Position numbers and translations under genes: made by a program
In this document: piece by piece, positions 20,250 to 28,524 of the stretch
Position numbering within the stretch: the first letter of the stretch is position 1
How the letters are laid out: every line of letters begins with the position of its first letter
NCBI GenBank assembly: GCA_965249685.1
Contig: CBDFMN010000003.1
Location: 2,790,001-2,854,000 of the forward strand
Source: RH-AL1 sp965249685
GTDB taxonomy: Bacteria; Pseudomonadota; Alphaproteobacteria; Rhizobiales; Beijerinckiaceae
Length of the DNA: 64,000 bases
Reading direction: 5' to 3'
Notes under the pieces: model-generated
Told to the model about the DNA's origin: nothing
Database searches by the model: none
Seen by the model: the letters and a program-made list of their open reading frames with translations, nothing else

Positions 20250-21200
20250 TCAGAGTGCGGCATGCTTGGCTTCGATCGCGTCCCACACCGCGACGGCGAT
20301 GTCGGGGCCGCCCATGCGCTTGATGGCGCGGATACCGGTCGGCGAGGTCACGTTGATCTCCGTCAGATAGCCGTCGATGACGTCGATCCCGACGAGCAGC
20401 AGCCCCCGGCGCTTCAGTTCCGGCCCGATCGTCTCGCAGATCTCCTGCTCGCGCGGGGTGAACTGCGTGGCCGCCGCCGCGCCCCCGCGCACCATGTTGG
20501 AGCGGATATCGTTTTCCGCCGGCACGCGGTTGACGGCGCCCCGCGCCACTCCGTCGACGAGGATGATGCGCTTGTCTCCGAGCACCACGTTGGGCAGGAA
20601 GCCCTGCACCACCCAGGGCTCGCGCAGCATGGTCGAAAACAGGTCGTAGAGGGAGCCGAAATTGGCGTCCTTCGGCTCGACCTTGAAGACCGAAGCGCCG
20701 CCGTGGCCGTGGAGCGGCTTCATCACCACCGTGCCGTGCTCGCGGCGGAACGCCTCGATCTCCGCCTTGTCGCGGGTGATGAGGGTGGGCGGCATCAGCC
20801 GCGGATAGTCGAGGACGAAAAGCTTCTCCGGCGCGTCGCGCACGCTCTTCGGGTCGTTCACCACCAGCACGTGCCGCGGCAGCCGCTCGAGCATGTAGGT
20901 GGCGGTGATGTAGGCGAGGTCGAAGGGCGGGTCCTGGCGCAGCAGCACCACGTCGGCGCCCGCGAGGTCGAGGGGCCGCGCCTCGCCGAGCGTCGCGTGG
21001 TTCCCGGCCTCGTCGCGCACCGCGACGGGCGCGGCGAGCGCGACCACGGTCCCGTCCCCGCGCAGGCTCAGCGTCTCCGGCCGATAATAGTGCAGCGTGT
21101 GGCCACGCGCCGCCGCCTCCAGCATGAGGGCGAAAGTCGTGTCCCCGGCGATCGAGATCCGCTCGATCGGGTCCATCTGCACGGCGACGTTCAGCGGCAT
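20250..21200 (-). CDS. gshB: glutathione synthase
   Basis: GshB ligates gamma-glutamylcysteine with glycine using ATP. The 316-residue ATP-grasp enzyme has the typical start LNVAVQMDPIERI. It also has VLLRQDPPFDLAYI, VVMKPLHGHGGASVF, an EPWVVQGFLP segment, and LLLVGIDVIDGYLTEINVTSPTG with metal-binding Glu/Asn. It sits 69 bases upstream of glnD in the same direction. Confidence 0.97.
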   Translation of the reverse strand: MPLNVAVQMDPIERISIAGDTTFALMLEAAARGHTLHYYRPETLSLRGDGTVVALAAPVAVRDEAGNHATLGEARPLDLAGADVVLLRQDPPFDLAYITATYMLERLPRHVLVVNDPKSVRDAPEKLFVLDYPRLMPPTLITRDKAEIEAFRREHGTVVMKPLHGHGGASVFKVEPKDANFGSLYDLFSTMLREPWVVQGFLPNVVLGDKRIILVDGVARGAVNRVPAENDIRSNMVRGGAAAATQFTPREQEICETIGPELKRRGLLLVGIDVIDGYLTEINVTSPTGIRAIKRMGGPDIAVAVWDAIEAKHAAL

Positions 21201-21345
21201 CCCTTAGCCTTCTCCGCACCTTTTGCCGCGCTCAGCCCCGTGACCGGGAAGCACCGGGTCCTGTCCCGCCGGGTCCGCGCGCGCATTAACCCGGCATGAA
21301 GACGGTTCGGTTACCCTGCCATGGCGCAGACTGGGAACCGCTTTC

Positions 21346-22620
21346 ATGAGCACCGTATCACTTGGGCGAAGCCTCATCATCAGGCAACTGCTCCTGGCAG
21401 GGCTATTTCTCGCCCTAGGCCTGCTCGGCTACGTCCTGCTGGCGCAGGTCGCCCAGGACGGCGGCGGAAGCGCAACGCTGACGGCCTCGGCCGGACAGGC
21501 GCAGATCCTTCTGCTCGTCGCGACCTTTGCTGGATGCGCCGTCATCCTCGGCCTGTCCCTGCCGATGACCCAGATGGCGTTCGTGAGGCCCTTGGCGACC
21601 TTGGTCGAGACGGTCGAGCGCCTTGCGGCCGGCGAGCTCGCGGCGGACGTGCCCGGCACGGCGCGCGGCGACGAGATCGGCGCGCTTGCCCGCGCCGTGG
21701 CGGCCTTGCGTGCCATGGCGCGCGCATCCGCAGCGGCGGCGTCGCACGATTCGGCGCGGGGGCAGGACGGCGCGATGCGCGCGCTCGCCGCCAAGGTCGA
21801 GTCCTTCGCCGACGACCTCGGCGGCAGCGTCCGCCGCCTCGCGGCCATGACCCAGCGCATGACGGAAGCCTCCCGCACGATGATCGTCGCCGCCCACAGC
21901 GCCAACGAGGGCTCGGACCAGGCGAAGACCGCCTCCGCCAACGCGGCCGGGGACGTCTCCTCCGTGGCGACCGCCTCCGAGCAGCTCCTCGTCTCCATCG
22001 AGGAGATCAGCCGCCAGGTGGTGCAGTCGACGACGGCCGTGAAGAACTCGGTGCAGCGCACGGTCGAGACCAACGCCGGCATGAACCGCCTGGCCACGGC
22101 GGCGCAGAAGGTCGGCGACGTGGTGAGCCTGATCTCGCGCATCGCCGCGCAGACCAACCTGCTCGCGCTTAACGCGACGATCGAGGCGGCGCGCGCCGGC
22201 GAGGCCGGCCGCGGGTTCGCGGTCGTCGCGCAGGAGGTGAAGACGCTCGCCACCCAGACGGCCAAGGCGACGCAGGACATCACCGGCCAGATTGCCGAAA
22301 TCCAGCAGGCCACCGACACGTCCGTCGGCGCCATCGAGAAGATCCAGGGCAAGATTTCCGAAGTCGAGCACATCTCGACGCTCATCGCCGCCGCCGTCCA
22401 CGAGCAGGGCGCGGCGACCCAGGCCATCGCCCGCAACGTCCGCTCCGCCGCCTCGGGGACGGCGACGGTGTCCGGCCACATCGAGAAGGTCGTGCGCTCG
22501 GTCGGCGAGACGCGCGTCAGCGCCACCTCCGTCGCCGACCTGGCCCGCGAGATGGACGAGATCGCCGGCGCGATGACGGAGAAGGTCATGGCCTTCACCA
22601 AAGGGCTGAAGGCGGCTTGA
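21346..22620 (+). CDS. methyl-accepting chemotaxis protein without periplasmic sensor domain
   Basis: This 424-residue chemoreceptor has two transmembrane helices (about 13-33 and 51-71) separated by only about 17 residues. It therefore lacks a ligand-binding periplasmic domain. A HAMP domain follows (about 72-125, with RPLATLVETVERLAAGELAADVPG split around the helix junction). The signalling domain carries the hairpin tip RIAAQTNLLALNATIEAARAG and GRGFAVVAQEV. It would relay signals to CheA/CheW, but no che genes are in this window. It may sense membrane or cytoplasmic state. Start ATG at 21346. Confidence 0.9.
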   Translation: MSTVSLGRSLIIRQLLLAGLFLALGLLGYVLLAQVAQDGGGSATLTASAGQAQILLLVATFAGCAVILGLSLPMTQMAFVRPLATLVETVERLAAGELAADVPGTARGDEIGALARAVAALRAMARASAAAASHDSARGQDGAMRALAAKVESFADDLGGSVRRLAAMTQRMTEASRTMIVAAHSANEGSDQAKTASANAAGDVSSVATASEQLLVSIEEISRQVVQSTTAVKNSVQRTVETNAGMNRLATAAQKVGDVVSLISRIAAQTNLLALNATIEAARAGEAGRGFAVVAQEVKTLATQTAKATQDITGQIAEIQQATDTSVGAIEKIQGKISEVEHISTLIAAAVHEQGAATQAIARNVRSAASGTATVSGHIEKVVRSVGETRVSATSVADLAREMDEIAGAMTEKVMAFTKGLKAA

Positions 22621-22626
22621 GGCCCG

Positions 22627-22650
22627 TCGGATGACGCCCGCCTCATCCGA
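22627..22650 (+). terminator. hairpin downstream of the chemoreceptor gene
   Basis: TCGGATGA and TCATCCGA form a perfect 8-bp stem with an 8-base loop, six bases after the stop codon. There is no T-run, so intrinsic termination is uncertain, and a factor-dependent or mRNA-stabilising role is equally possible. Confidence 0.4.
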
Positions 22651-22742
22651 GCCGGCGCCTGTCGGTCGGTCGGCCATACCCCATTACGCTCAGGCGCGGC
22701 GCTTGACGCACTTGCGAAAAGGCTTCGACCTGCGAGCGTAGT

Positions 22743-23060
22743 TCAAAACAGCTCGCTGTGTGTTCCCAGCCGCTCGAACACGACGGCTTCGGGGTCTCCC
22801 GCGATCCTGTACAGCACAAGGAAGTCGCCGTGGATGTGGGCGTCACGCACGCCGGCAAACTCGCCGCCGAGCGCGTGATCCTTCCACTCGGGTGCCAACG
22901 GACCTTCGTTCGCAGCCATTAGCAGGATGAACTCTCGCAGGCGACCGATGTCAGATCGCCCTGCCTTGTGAAACCGCTGATAATCCTTCCAAAACCATCT
23001 GCTGTAGGCGATCTGCCTCGGTAGGACCGCCTTTTTACCGGCCGCCTTTTGCGAGGTCAT
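22743..23060 (-). CDS. YafQ-family mRNA interferase toxin (RelE superfamily)
   Basis: This 105-residue protein fits the YafQ group of RelE-like toxins, which cut ribosome-bound mRNA. It shows WFWKDYQRF, EWKDHALGGEFAGVRDAHIHGDFLVLYR split across the usual beta strands, and the C-terminal LGTHSELF. The three histidines corresponding to the YafQ active site (DH, HIH, THSELF) are all present, so it should be active. The start overlaps the antitoxin gene by 26 bases, with GGAGGA upstream of the ATG at 23060. The basic N-terminal extension of about 15 residues is longer than usual. Confidence 0.9.
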   Translation of the reverse strand: MTSQKAAGKKAVLPRQIAYSRWFWKDYQRFHKAGRSDIGRLREFILLMAANEGPLAPEWKDHALGGEFAGVRDAHIHGDFLVLYRIAGDPEAVVFERLGTHSELF

Positions 23061-23433
23061 CAATCATCTCCTCCGCGCTCGCGAAGTAACTGCGGCTCGT
23101 GACCTCGCTATCGCGCAAAGCCGCCCGGGTCTCCGCATTCGGCACGTGCAGGTCGAAAGGCAATCCGTTCTCGCTGACGACGCGCCCGAGAAAAACCCTG
23201 ATCGCTTCGGGCAGGGAAATGCCGGCTTTCGCCAAAACCGCCGTCGCCTCGGTCTTTATTCCCTCTCTGACCCGAAGCGTTAGCATGGACGTCTTAAATT
23301 CCCTGGGTTCGCTGGCCCGGTGACGAGTGGGCCTGTTCGGTGACACGGCCGTAGCCAGGTTGCGGTTTGCTACGGCTTTCTTTCCCGCCTTGGCAGTCGC
23401 CTGCGCGGGAGCCCGCTTCTTGATCGGCATCAT
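23035..23433 (-). CDS. RelB/DinJ-family antitoxin with N-terminal extension
   Basis: The antitoxin precedes its toxin, as usual for relBE-type operons. The ribbon-helix-helix DNA-binding part begins at about residue 50 (MLTLRVREGIKTEATAVLAKAGISL, in segments) and is followed by AIRVFLGRVV and a toxin-binding C-terminus GLPFDLHVPNAET. The first 48 residues are an extra Lys/Ala/Arg-rich stretch not present in typical DinJ/RelB, possibly contributing to DNA binding. I chose the ATG at 23433, which has AGGAGG seven bases upstream; another ATG lies at 23451. Confidence 0.88.
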   Translation of the reverse strand: MMPIKKRAPAQATAKAGKKAVANRNLATAVSPNRPTRHRASEPREFKTSMLTLRVREGIKTEATAVLAKAGISLPEAIRVFLGRVVSENGLPFDLHVPNAETRAALRDSEVTSRSYFASAEEMIDDLAKGGR

Positions 23434-23453
23434 GTCGTTGCCTCCTGCCATTC

Positions 23454-23470
23454 GCTATGTAATACATAGC
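23454..23470. promoter_or_regulatory. operator-like palindrome upstream of the toxin-antitoxin operon
   Basis: GCTATGT and ACATAGC form a perfect 7-bp inverted repeat around a 3-base centre, 20 bases before the antitoxin start. The core TATGTATTACATA is AT-rich in GC-rich surroundings and is placed where a RelB-type antitoxin would repress its own promoter. The function is inferred from position and symmetry. Confidence 0.65.
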
Positions 23471-23659
23471 CGAGTGAATGGAAAGCCGGCGGCGCGATGT
23501 CCCGTTCACGCGTGACCGTTCGCCCGGTCTATGCGATCGGGATTGCCTGTTAGCACGTCGTTTTAGCACGTCGTTGCGCCTAAGCCGGTTGACGGCTTGT
23601 CTTCGCCCATGGGGCTTTCCCTTGGGCTCGGCGAAGGTGATCGGACTGGGGATGCCGCT

Positions 23660-24484
23660 TTGAAAGTCTCACTCGTCCAGATGAACTCGGTTAGCGACAA
23701 GCCGGCCAATATCGCGGCCGCGTCGGCGCTGATCGAGCGGGCGGTGCGCGAGGAGCAGCCCGACCTCGTCGCCCTGCCGGAGGTCTTCGACTTCATCGGC
23801 GCCGGCCGGGCGGAGAAGCTGGCGGCGGCCGAGGTGCTCGGCGAGGGGCCGGCCTACCGCGCTATGCAGGCGCTCGCCGCCCGCCACGGCATCTTCGTCC
23901 ATGCCGGCTCCCTGCTCGAACGCATCCCCGGCGAGGAGCGCCTCCACAACACCACCGTCGTGTTCGACCGGACGGGTCGCGAGGTGGCCCGCTACCGAAA
24001 AATCCACATGTTCGACATCACCACGCCCGACGGGGTCGCATACCGCGAGAGCGCCAGCTTCAAGCCGGGCGATGCGCTCGCCACCTACGAGTGCGAGGGC
24101 GTGACGGTCGGCTGCGCGATCTGCTACGACCTGCGCTTTCCTGCGCTGTTCCAAGCGCTCGCGGCGCGCGGCGCGCACGTCATCGTGCTGCCCTCCGCCT
24201 TTACCCTGCAGACCGGCAAGGACCATTGGGAGGTCCTCTGCCGCGCCCGCGCGATCGAGACGCAGACCTACTTTCTCGCGCCGGCTCAGACGGGGCCGCA
24301 CCGCACGGCGAGCGACGTCCGGCAGAGCTACGGCCACTCGTTGATCGTCGATCCCTGGGGGCACGTGGTGGCGCGCGCCTCCGACGGGCCGGGCCTCGCC
24401 TCCGCGCGGATCGACCCGGCGCGGGTCGCCAGGGTGCGCGAGCAGATCCCCGTGGCGAAACACAAGGTGCCGCTGCCCGCGTGA
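23660..24484 (+). CDS. carbon-nitrogen hydrolase (nitrilase family, Nit1-like amidase)
   Basis: This nitrilase-superfamily hydrolase cleaves amide bonds with a Glu-Lys-Cys triad. From the TTG start the triad falls at E41 (LPEVFDF), K114 (YRKIHMFDI) and C155 (CAICYDLRFP). The YRKIHMFD segment is typical of the Nit1 group, which hydrolyses deaminated glutathione, or of omega-amidases. The start is debatable: TTG at 23660 begins exactly where family members do (KVSLVQMNS), whereas an ATG at 23609 would add 17 residues. The stop overlaps the GTG of the next gene, so it may be translationally coupled to the peptide transporter. Confidence 0.88.
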   Translation: MKVSLVQMNSVSDKPANIAAASALIERAVREEQPDLVALPEVFDFIGAGRAEKLAAAEVLGEGPAYRAMQALAARHGIFVHAGSLLERIPGEERLHNTTVVFDRTGREVARYRKIHMFDITTPDGVAYRESASFKPGDALATYECEGVTVGCAICYDLRFPALFQALAARGAHVIVLPSAFTLQTGKDHWEVLCRARAIETQTYFLAPAQTGPHRTASDVRQSYGHSLIVDPWGHVVARASDGPGLASARIDPARVARVREQIPVAKHKVPLPA

Positions 24485-26076
24485 GCGCGACCCGCGCCGT
24501 TCTCCTGCTGGCCGTTCTCCTGCTGGCCGCGCTGGCCTTCGACGACGGTGCGGCGCAGGCTGGCGGCACGTGGCGCCGCGGCGAGACGGCCGACCCCGGC
24601 TCGCTCGATCCGGCGAAGACCTCCACCGCCGTCGAACAGCACGTGCTCGACGAGCTGCTGGAGGGGCTCGTCGCGTGGGATATCCGGGGCGAAGTCCAGC
24701 CCGGCGTCGCCGCACGCTGGGAAGTCAGCGCGGACAAGCTCACCTACACGTTCCACCTGCGCCCCGACGCGCGCTGGTCCAACGGCGCGCCGGTCACCGC
24801 CGGCGATTTCGTCTTCTCGTTCCGCCGCGTCATGGACCCCAAGACGGGCGCCGGCTACGCCAGCATCCTTTACACCGTGAAGAACGGCGAGGCGGTCAAC
24901 ACCGGCAAGCTCCCGGTCGAGGCGCTCGGCATCCAGGCGCCCGATCCCGCGACCTGCGTCATCACGCTCGAACACCCCGCGCCCTACTTCCTGGCCCAGC
25001 TCACCCACATGACGGCGCTGCCGGTCTATCCGCCGGACGTCGCGCGCTACGGCACCGCCTTCGCCCGCGCAGGGCGGCTCGTCGGCAACGGCCCCTTCGT
25101 GCTGAAGAGCTACCGGCCGAACGACGCCATGGTGCTGGAGCGCAACCCGCAGTTCCACGACGCCGCAGCGGTGAGCCTGGAGCGCGAGGTGATCCTGCCG
25201 CTGGAGGACCGCGCGGCAGCCCTGCGGCGGTTCATGGCGGGCGAGATCGACAGCTACCCCGAGGTGCCCGCCGACCAGATCGCCTTCGTGCGCGCGCACC
25301 TCGGCCAAGCCTTTCGCGTCACGCCCAGTCTCGGCACCTATTTCTATGCCTTTGACACCAGGCACGCGCCCTTCACCGACGTGCGCGTGCGCCAAGCCCT
25401 CTCCATGGTGGTGGACCGCGCGTTCCTGGCGGGCAGCATCTGGGGCGGCACGGTGCAACCGGCCACATCCTTCGTGCCGCCCGGCCTGCCGGGCTATGGC
25501 GCGCCCGCGACCGTGCCCTGGCGCGACGAGAGCCTGTTCGCGCGTGAGGACGAGGCCAAGCGTTTGCTGGCCGAGGCGGGCTACGGCCCGGACCACCCGC
25601 TGCGCCTGACGCTGCGCACCAACCAGTCCGAAAACCACCGCGCGACCGCCATCGCCGTCGCCGACATGTGGCGCGTGCTCGGCGTCGAGACGACCTTCGT
25701 CGTCACGGATGCGACGACCTATTACGCCTTCCTCGGCTCGAAACAGCCCTACGACGTCGCGCGCGGGAGCTGGTTCGCCGACTATCCCGATGCGCAGAAT
25801 TACCTGTTCCTCGCCGAGAGCGGCAATCCCGGCCTCAACTACACGCATTTCGACAACCGCGCCTACGACGCGTTGATGCGGGCAGCGGCGGCCGAGGCCG
25901 ACGAGGCGCGGCGCAACGACCTGTTGCATCAGGCCGAGGCGCTGCTGCTGCGCGAGCAGCCTTACATGCCGCTGTTCACCTACGCGGCGGCCAACCTGGT
26001 GTCGCCCAAGCTCGGCAACTGGGTGGCCAACCTGCTGGACGTCCATTCAGGGCGCTACGTCACCAAGCAGCCGTAG
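24481..26076 (+). CDS. oppA: oligopeptide ABC transporter substrate-binding protein
   Basis: This 531-residue periplasmic binding protein (family 5, OppA/DppA) starts with a signal peptide rich in VLLLA and continues WRRGETADPGSLDPAKTST, the family's N-terminal segment. Other markers are WSNGAPVTAGDFVFSFRRVMDPKT (in parts), VKNGEAVNTGKL and the C-terminal LREQPYMPLFTY. It captures peptides for the permease encoded downstream. The GTG start overlaps the amidase stop (GTGA). The family 5 call is firm; peptide specificity is inferred. Confidence 0.94.
   Translation: MSATRAVLLLAVLLLAALAFDDGAAQAGGTWRRGETADPGSLDPAKTSTAVEQHVLDELLEGLVAWDIRGEVQPGVAARWEVSADKLTYTFHLRPDARWSNGAPVTAGDFVFSFRRVMDPKTGAGYASILYTVKNGEAVNTGKLPVEALGIQAPDPATCVITLEHPAPYFLAQLTHMTALPVYPPDVARYGTAFARAGRLVGNGPFVLKSYRPNDAMVLERNPQFHDAAAVSLEREVILPLEDRAAALRRFMAGEIDSYPEVPADQIAFVRAHLGQAFRVTPSLGTYFYAFDTRHAPFTDVRVRQALSMVVDRAFLAGSIWGGTVQPATSFVPPGLPGYGAPATVPWRDESLFAREDEAKRLLAEAGYGPDHPLRLTLRTNQSENHRATAIAVADMWRVLGVETTFVVTDATTYYAFLGSKQPYDVARGSWFADYPDAQNYLFLAESGNPGLNYTHFDNRAYDALMRAAAAEADEARRNDLLHQAEALLLREQPYMPLFTYAAANLVSPKLGNWVANLLDVHSGRYVTKQP
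24499..24528 (+). repeat. 15-bp direct tandem repeat in the oppA signal peptide
   Basis: GTTCTCCTGCTGGCC occurs twice in tandem and encodes two copies of VLLLA in the hydrophobic core of the signal peptide. Slippage would change core length by five residues without frameshift. Confidence 0.8.
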
Positions 26077-26206
26077 CCTGATGATGGCTATAACTTCCGC
26101 AACACATGGCACCTATGCACCGTTGTAAGCCAAATCCCCTGTCAAAAGCCGAGAAAATCACCATCTCGATCCCAACGTAGGCGCCTATCGCGCCAGGGAG
26201 ATCGTC

Positions 26207-26446
26207 ATGAAGTCATTGTTCGCAATCGCCGCCGCCGGTACGGTCCTGCTCGCGATGGGGTCGGTCGCCGCGCGGGCGCAGAACTACGAGCAGCGCCAGC
26301 CGGCCTACATGCAGCCGCTCGACCCCAACGTGTTCGGCGACACGGGTACCGCGTCGGATAATGGCTATGCCCAGCCTCGCAGCGGCCGCAGCGTCGCCGT
26401 GACCGGCCGCACCGGCGCGTCCGACTCGGACTTCCAGACGCGCTGA
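26207..26446 (+). CDS. small secreted hypothetical protein
   Basis: This 79-residue protein starts MKSLFAIAAAGTVLLA and has a signal peptide with cleavage near ARA-Q (about residue 25). The remaining 54 residues are polar, rich in Gln, Ser, Asp and Gly, with no cysteine and no recognised domain. AGGGAG lies about six bases before the ATG. It interrupts the transporter operon between oppA and oppB, but its link to peptide uptake is only positional. Confidence 0.7.
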   Translation: MKSLFAIAAAGTVLLAMGSVAARAQNYEQRQPAYMQPLDPNVFGDTGTASDNGYAQPRSGRSVAVTGRTGASDSDFQTR

Positions 26447-26549
26447 CGAGCGATGTGACGGCGCGGACACTGCGACGGTCCGCGCCGTCCATCTCGACAG
26501 GGCGGCCCGCCAAGGCCTAATGTCCCGCCGTCCCTAGCGCGCGAGACCT

Positions 26550-27470
26550 ATGCTCCGGCTCATCCTGACGCGCCTGGCCGCTGCCATACCGACGCTTCTC
26601 GCGGTCGTCGCGCTGTCGTTCGTCCTGATGCGCCTGGCGCCGGGCGGCCCGTTCGACGCCGAACGCGCTGTCGATCCGGCGATCCTCGCCAACCTCCGCC
26701 GCATCTACCACCTCGACGAACCGCTTCCGCGGCAGTTCGGCTTCTATCTCTGGGGGCTGCTGCACGGCGACTTCGGGCCGAGCACCCACTGGCGCGACTT
26801 CTCCGTCGACGAACTTCTCGCCGAGGCCCTGCCGATCTCCTTGCAGCTCGGGGCCGAGGCGCTGGGGCTGGCGCTGATCGCAGGGCTGGCGCTCGGCCTT
26901 GCCGGCGCACTCTTGCGTCGCGGCCCCGCAGCGGCGGCTGTGGCGGCGTTTTCGCTGTTCGGCCTGGCCGTACCGATCTTCGTCGTTGCGCCACTGCTCC
27001 AGCTCACCTTCGGCCTCGCTTTGCGCTGGCTGCCCGTCGGCGGATGGGCCGACGGTGCGGCGTCCCACCAGGCGCTGCCGGTGCTGACGCTCGCCTTGCC
27101 GCAGGCCGCGATCATCGCGCGGCTGAGCGAGGCGGCCATGCGCGATGCGCTGGCCGCGCCGCACGTGCGCACGCTGCGCGCCTTTGGCTTGCCGGCGATC
27201 CATGTCAACGCGCATGCGCTGCGCGGCGCACTGCTGCCCGTCCTCTCCTATCTCGGGCCGGCCGCCGCCTCGCTTCTCACCGGGTCCGTGGTCGTGGAGA
27301 CCATCTTCGGGATCCCCGGGATCGGCCGCTACTTCGTCGACGGCGCGCTGTCGCGCGACTACACGCTGGTGATGGCCGTGGTCATCATCGTCGGCGTCGC
27401 TGTCGTGGTCTTCAACCTCCTCGTCGATGTCCTCTACGGCGTGATCGATCCGCGCGTGCGGCATGGATAG
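26550..27470 (+). CDS. oppB: oligopeptide ABC transporter permease
   Basis: OppB is one of two inner-membrane permease subunits of the peptide importer. The 306 residues begin MLRLILTRLAAAIPTLLAVV and have about six transmembrane helices. The EAA loop is seen in RTLRAFGLP-like HVRTLRAFGLPAIHVNAHALR, and the end is GSVVVETIFGIPGIGRYFVDGALSRD, all typical of OppB/DppB. It overlaps oppC by eight bases. Confidence 0.95.
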   Translation: MLRLILTRLAAAIPTLLAVVALSFVLMRLAPGGPFDAERAVDPAILANLRRIYHLDEPLPRQFGFYLWGLLHGDFGPSTHWRDFSVDELLAEALPISLQLGAEALGLALIAGLALGLAGALLRRGPAAAAVAAFSLFGLAVPIFVVAPLLQLTFGLALRWLPVGGWADGAASHQALPVLTLALPQAAIIARLSEAAMRDALAAPHVRTLRAFGLPAIHVNAHALRGALLPVLSYLGPAAASLLTGSVVVETIFGIPGIGRYFVDGALSRDYTLVMAVVIIVGVAVVVFNLLVDVLYGVIDPRVRHG

Positions 27471-28524
27471 GGTGCATACCTTCCGCCGCGACGGCGCCGG
27501 TGTGTTCGCCCTCGCGGTGCTCGTACTCGTCGCGCTCGCCTGCGTCGTCGGCCCGTTGCTTGCGCCGCACCCCTACGACCGCGTCTACCCCGATTACGTC
27601 CTCGTCCCGCCCTCGCTCGCCGCGCACCCGACGCCGACCGAGCGCGACCGCGCCGTGGACACCCTCGCGGCGCGAATGCACGCGGGGCTCACCGCCACCG
27701 AGGCGGCCGACGGGTCGTTGATCCTCGATATCGCCGGCGACGCGCCGCTCGACCCTCGCGTCCTGCGCGTGGTCGCGCGTTCCGACGTCCTCCAGCCTAC
27801 CGGCGCGGCGGTGGCGACCGACGGTGGGCGTCACCTCCGCGTGAAGGCCGCTATCAAACCGACGCGCTTTCTCCTCGGTACGGACGCCAACGGCCGCGAC
27901 CTCCTCAGTCGCATCCTCGTGGCCGGCCGCATCTCCCTCGCCGTAGGCGTCCTCGCTTCGGCGGTGGCGCTCAGCGTCGGCACGCTCTACGGCGCCGCGG
28001 CGGGCTATGCGGGCGGCCGTACCGACGCGCTGATGATGCGCGCCGTCGACGTGATCTACGCGCTGCCCTTCGTTTTCTTCGTCATCGTCCTGGTGGTTCT
28101 GTTCGGCCGCACGCTCGTGCTGATCTTCGTCGCCATCGGCGCGGTGGAATGGCTCGACATGGCCCGTATCGTCCGGGGTCAAACCCTATCCCTCAAGCGC
28201 CGCGAGTTCGTGCTGGCCGCCGAGGCGCTCGGCGCCTCCCCGCGGGTGGTGCTGGCGCGCCACATCCTCCCTAACATGAGCGGCCCCGTCATCGCCTATC
28301 TCGGCCTGCTCGTGCCTCGGGTGATCCTGGCGGAGAGTTTCCTCTCCTTCCTCGGCCTCGGCGTGCAGGAACCGCTCACGAGCTGGGGCATCCTGATCGC
28401 CGACGGGGCGCGCAACGTGCAGAGCGCGCTGCACCTTCTCGTCTTTCCCGCCCTGTTCCTCGGCGTCACCCTCGTCGCCGCCACGCAGCTCGGCGGGGCG
28501 CTGCGCCGCATGGCCGATGGCTGA
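27463..28524 (+). CDS. oppC: oligopeptide ABC transporter permease with long periplasmic insertion
   Basis: OppC is the second permease subunit. At 353 residues it is longer than typical DppC/OppC (about 300). An extra region of some 80 residues (about 55-140, PTPTERDRAVDTL to HLRVKAAIKP) lies between the first transmembrane helix and the conserved LLGTDANGRDLLSRIL segment, where it would face the periplasm. The EAA loop AAEALGASPRVVLARHILPN and LAESFLSFLGLGVQEP are intact. It overlaps both oppB and oppDF by eight bases. Confidence 0.94.
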   Translation: MDRVHTFRRDGAGVFALAVLVLVALACVVGPLLAPHPYDRVYPDYVLVPPSLAAHPTPTERDRAVDTLAARMHAGLTATEAADGSLILDIAGDAPLDPRVLRVVARSDVLQPTGAAVATDGGRHLRVKAAIKPTRFLLGTDANGRDLLSRILVAGRISLAVGVLASAVALSVGTLYGAAAGYAGGRTDALMMRAVDVIYALPFVFFVIVLVVLFGRTLVLIFVAIGAVEWLDMARIVRGQTLSLKRREFVLAAEALGASPRVVLARHILPNMSGPVIAYLGLLVPRVILAESFLSFLGLGVQEPLTSWGILIADGARNVQSALHLLVFPALFLGVTLVAATQLGGALRRMADG

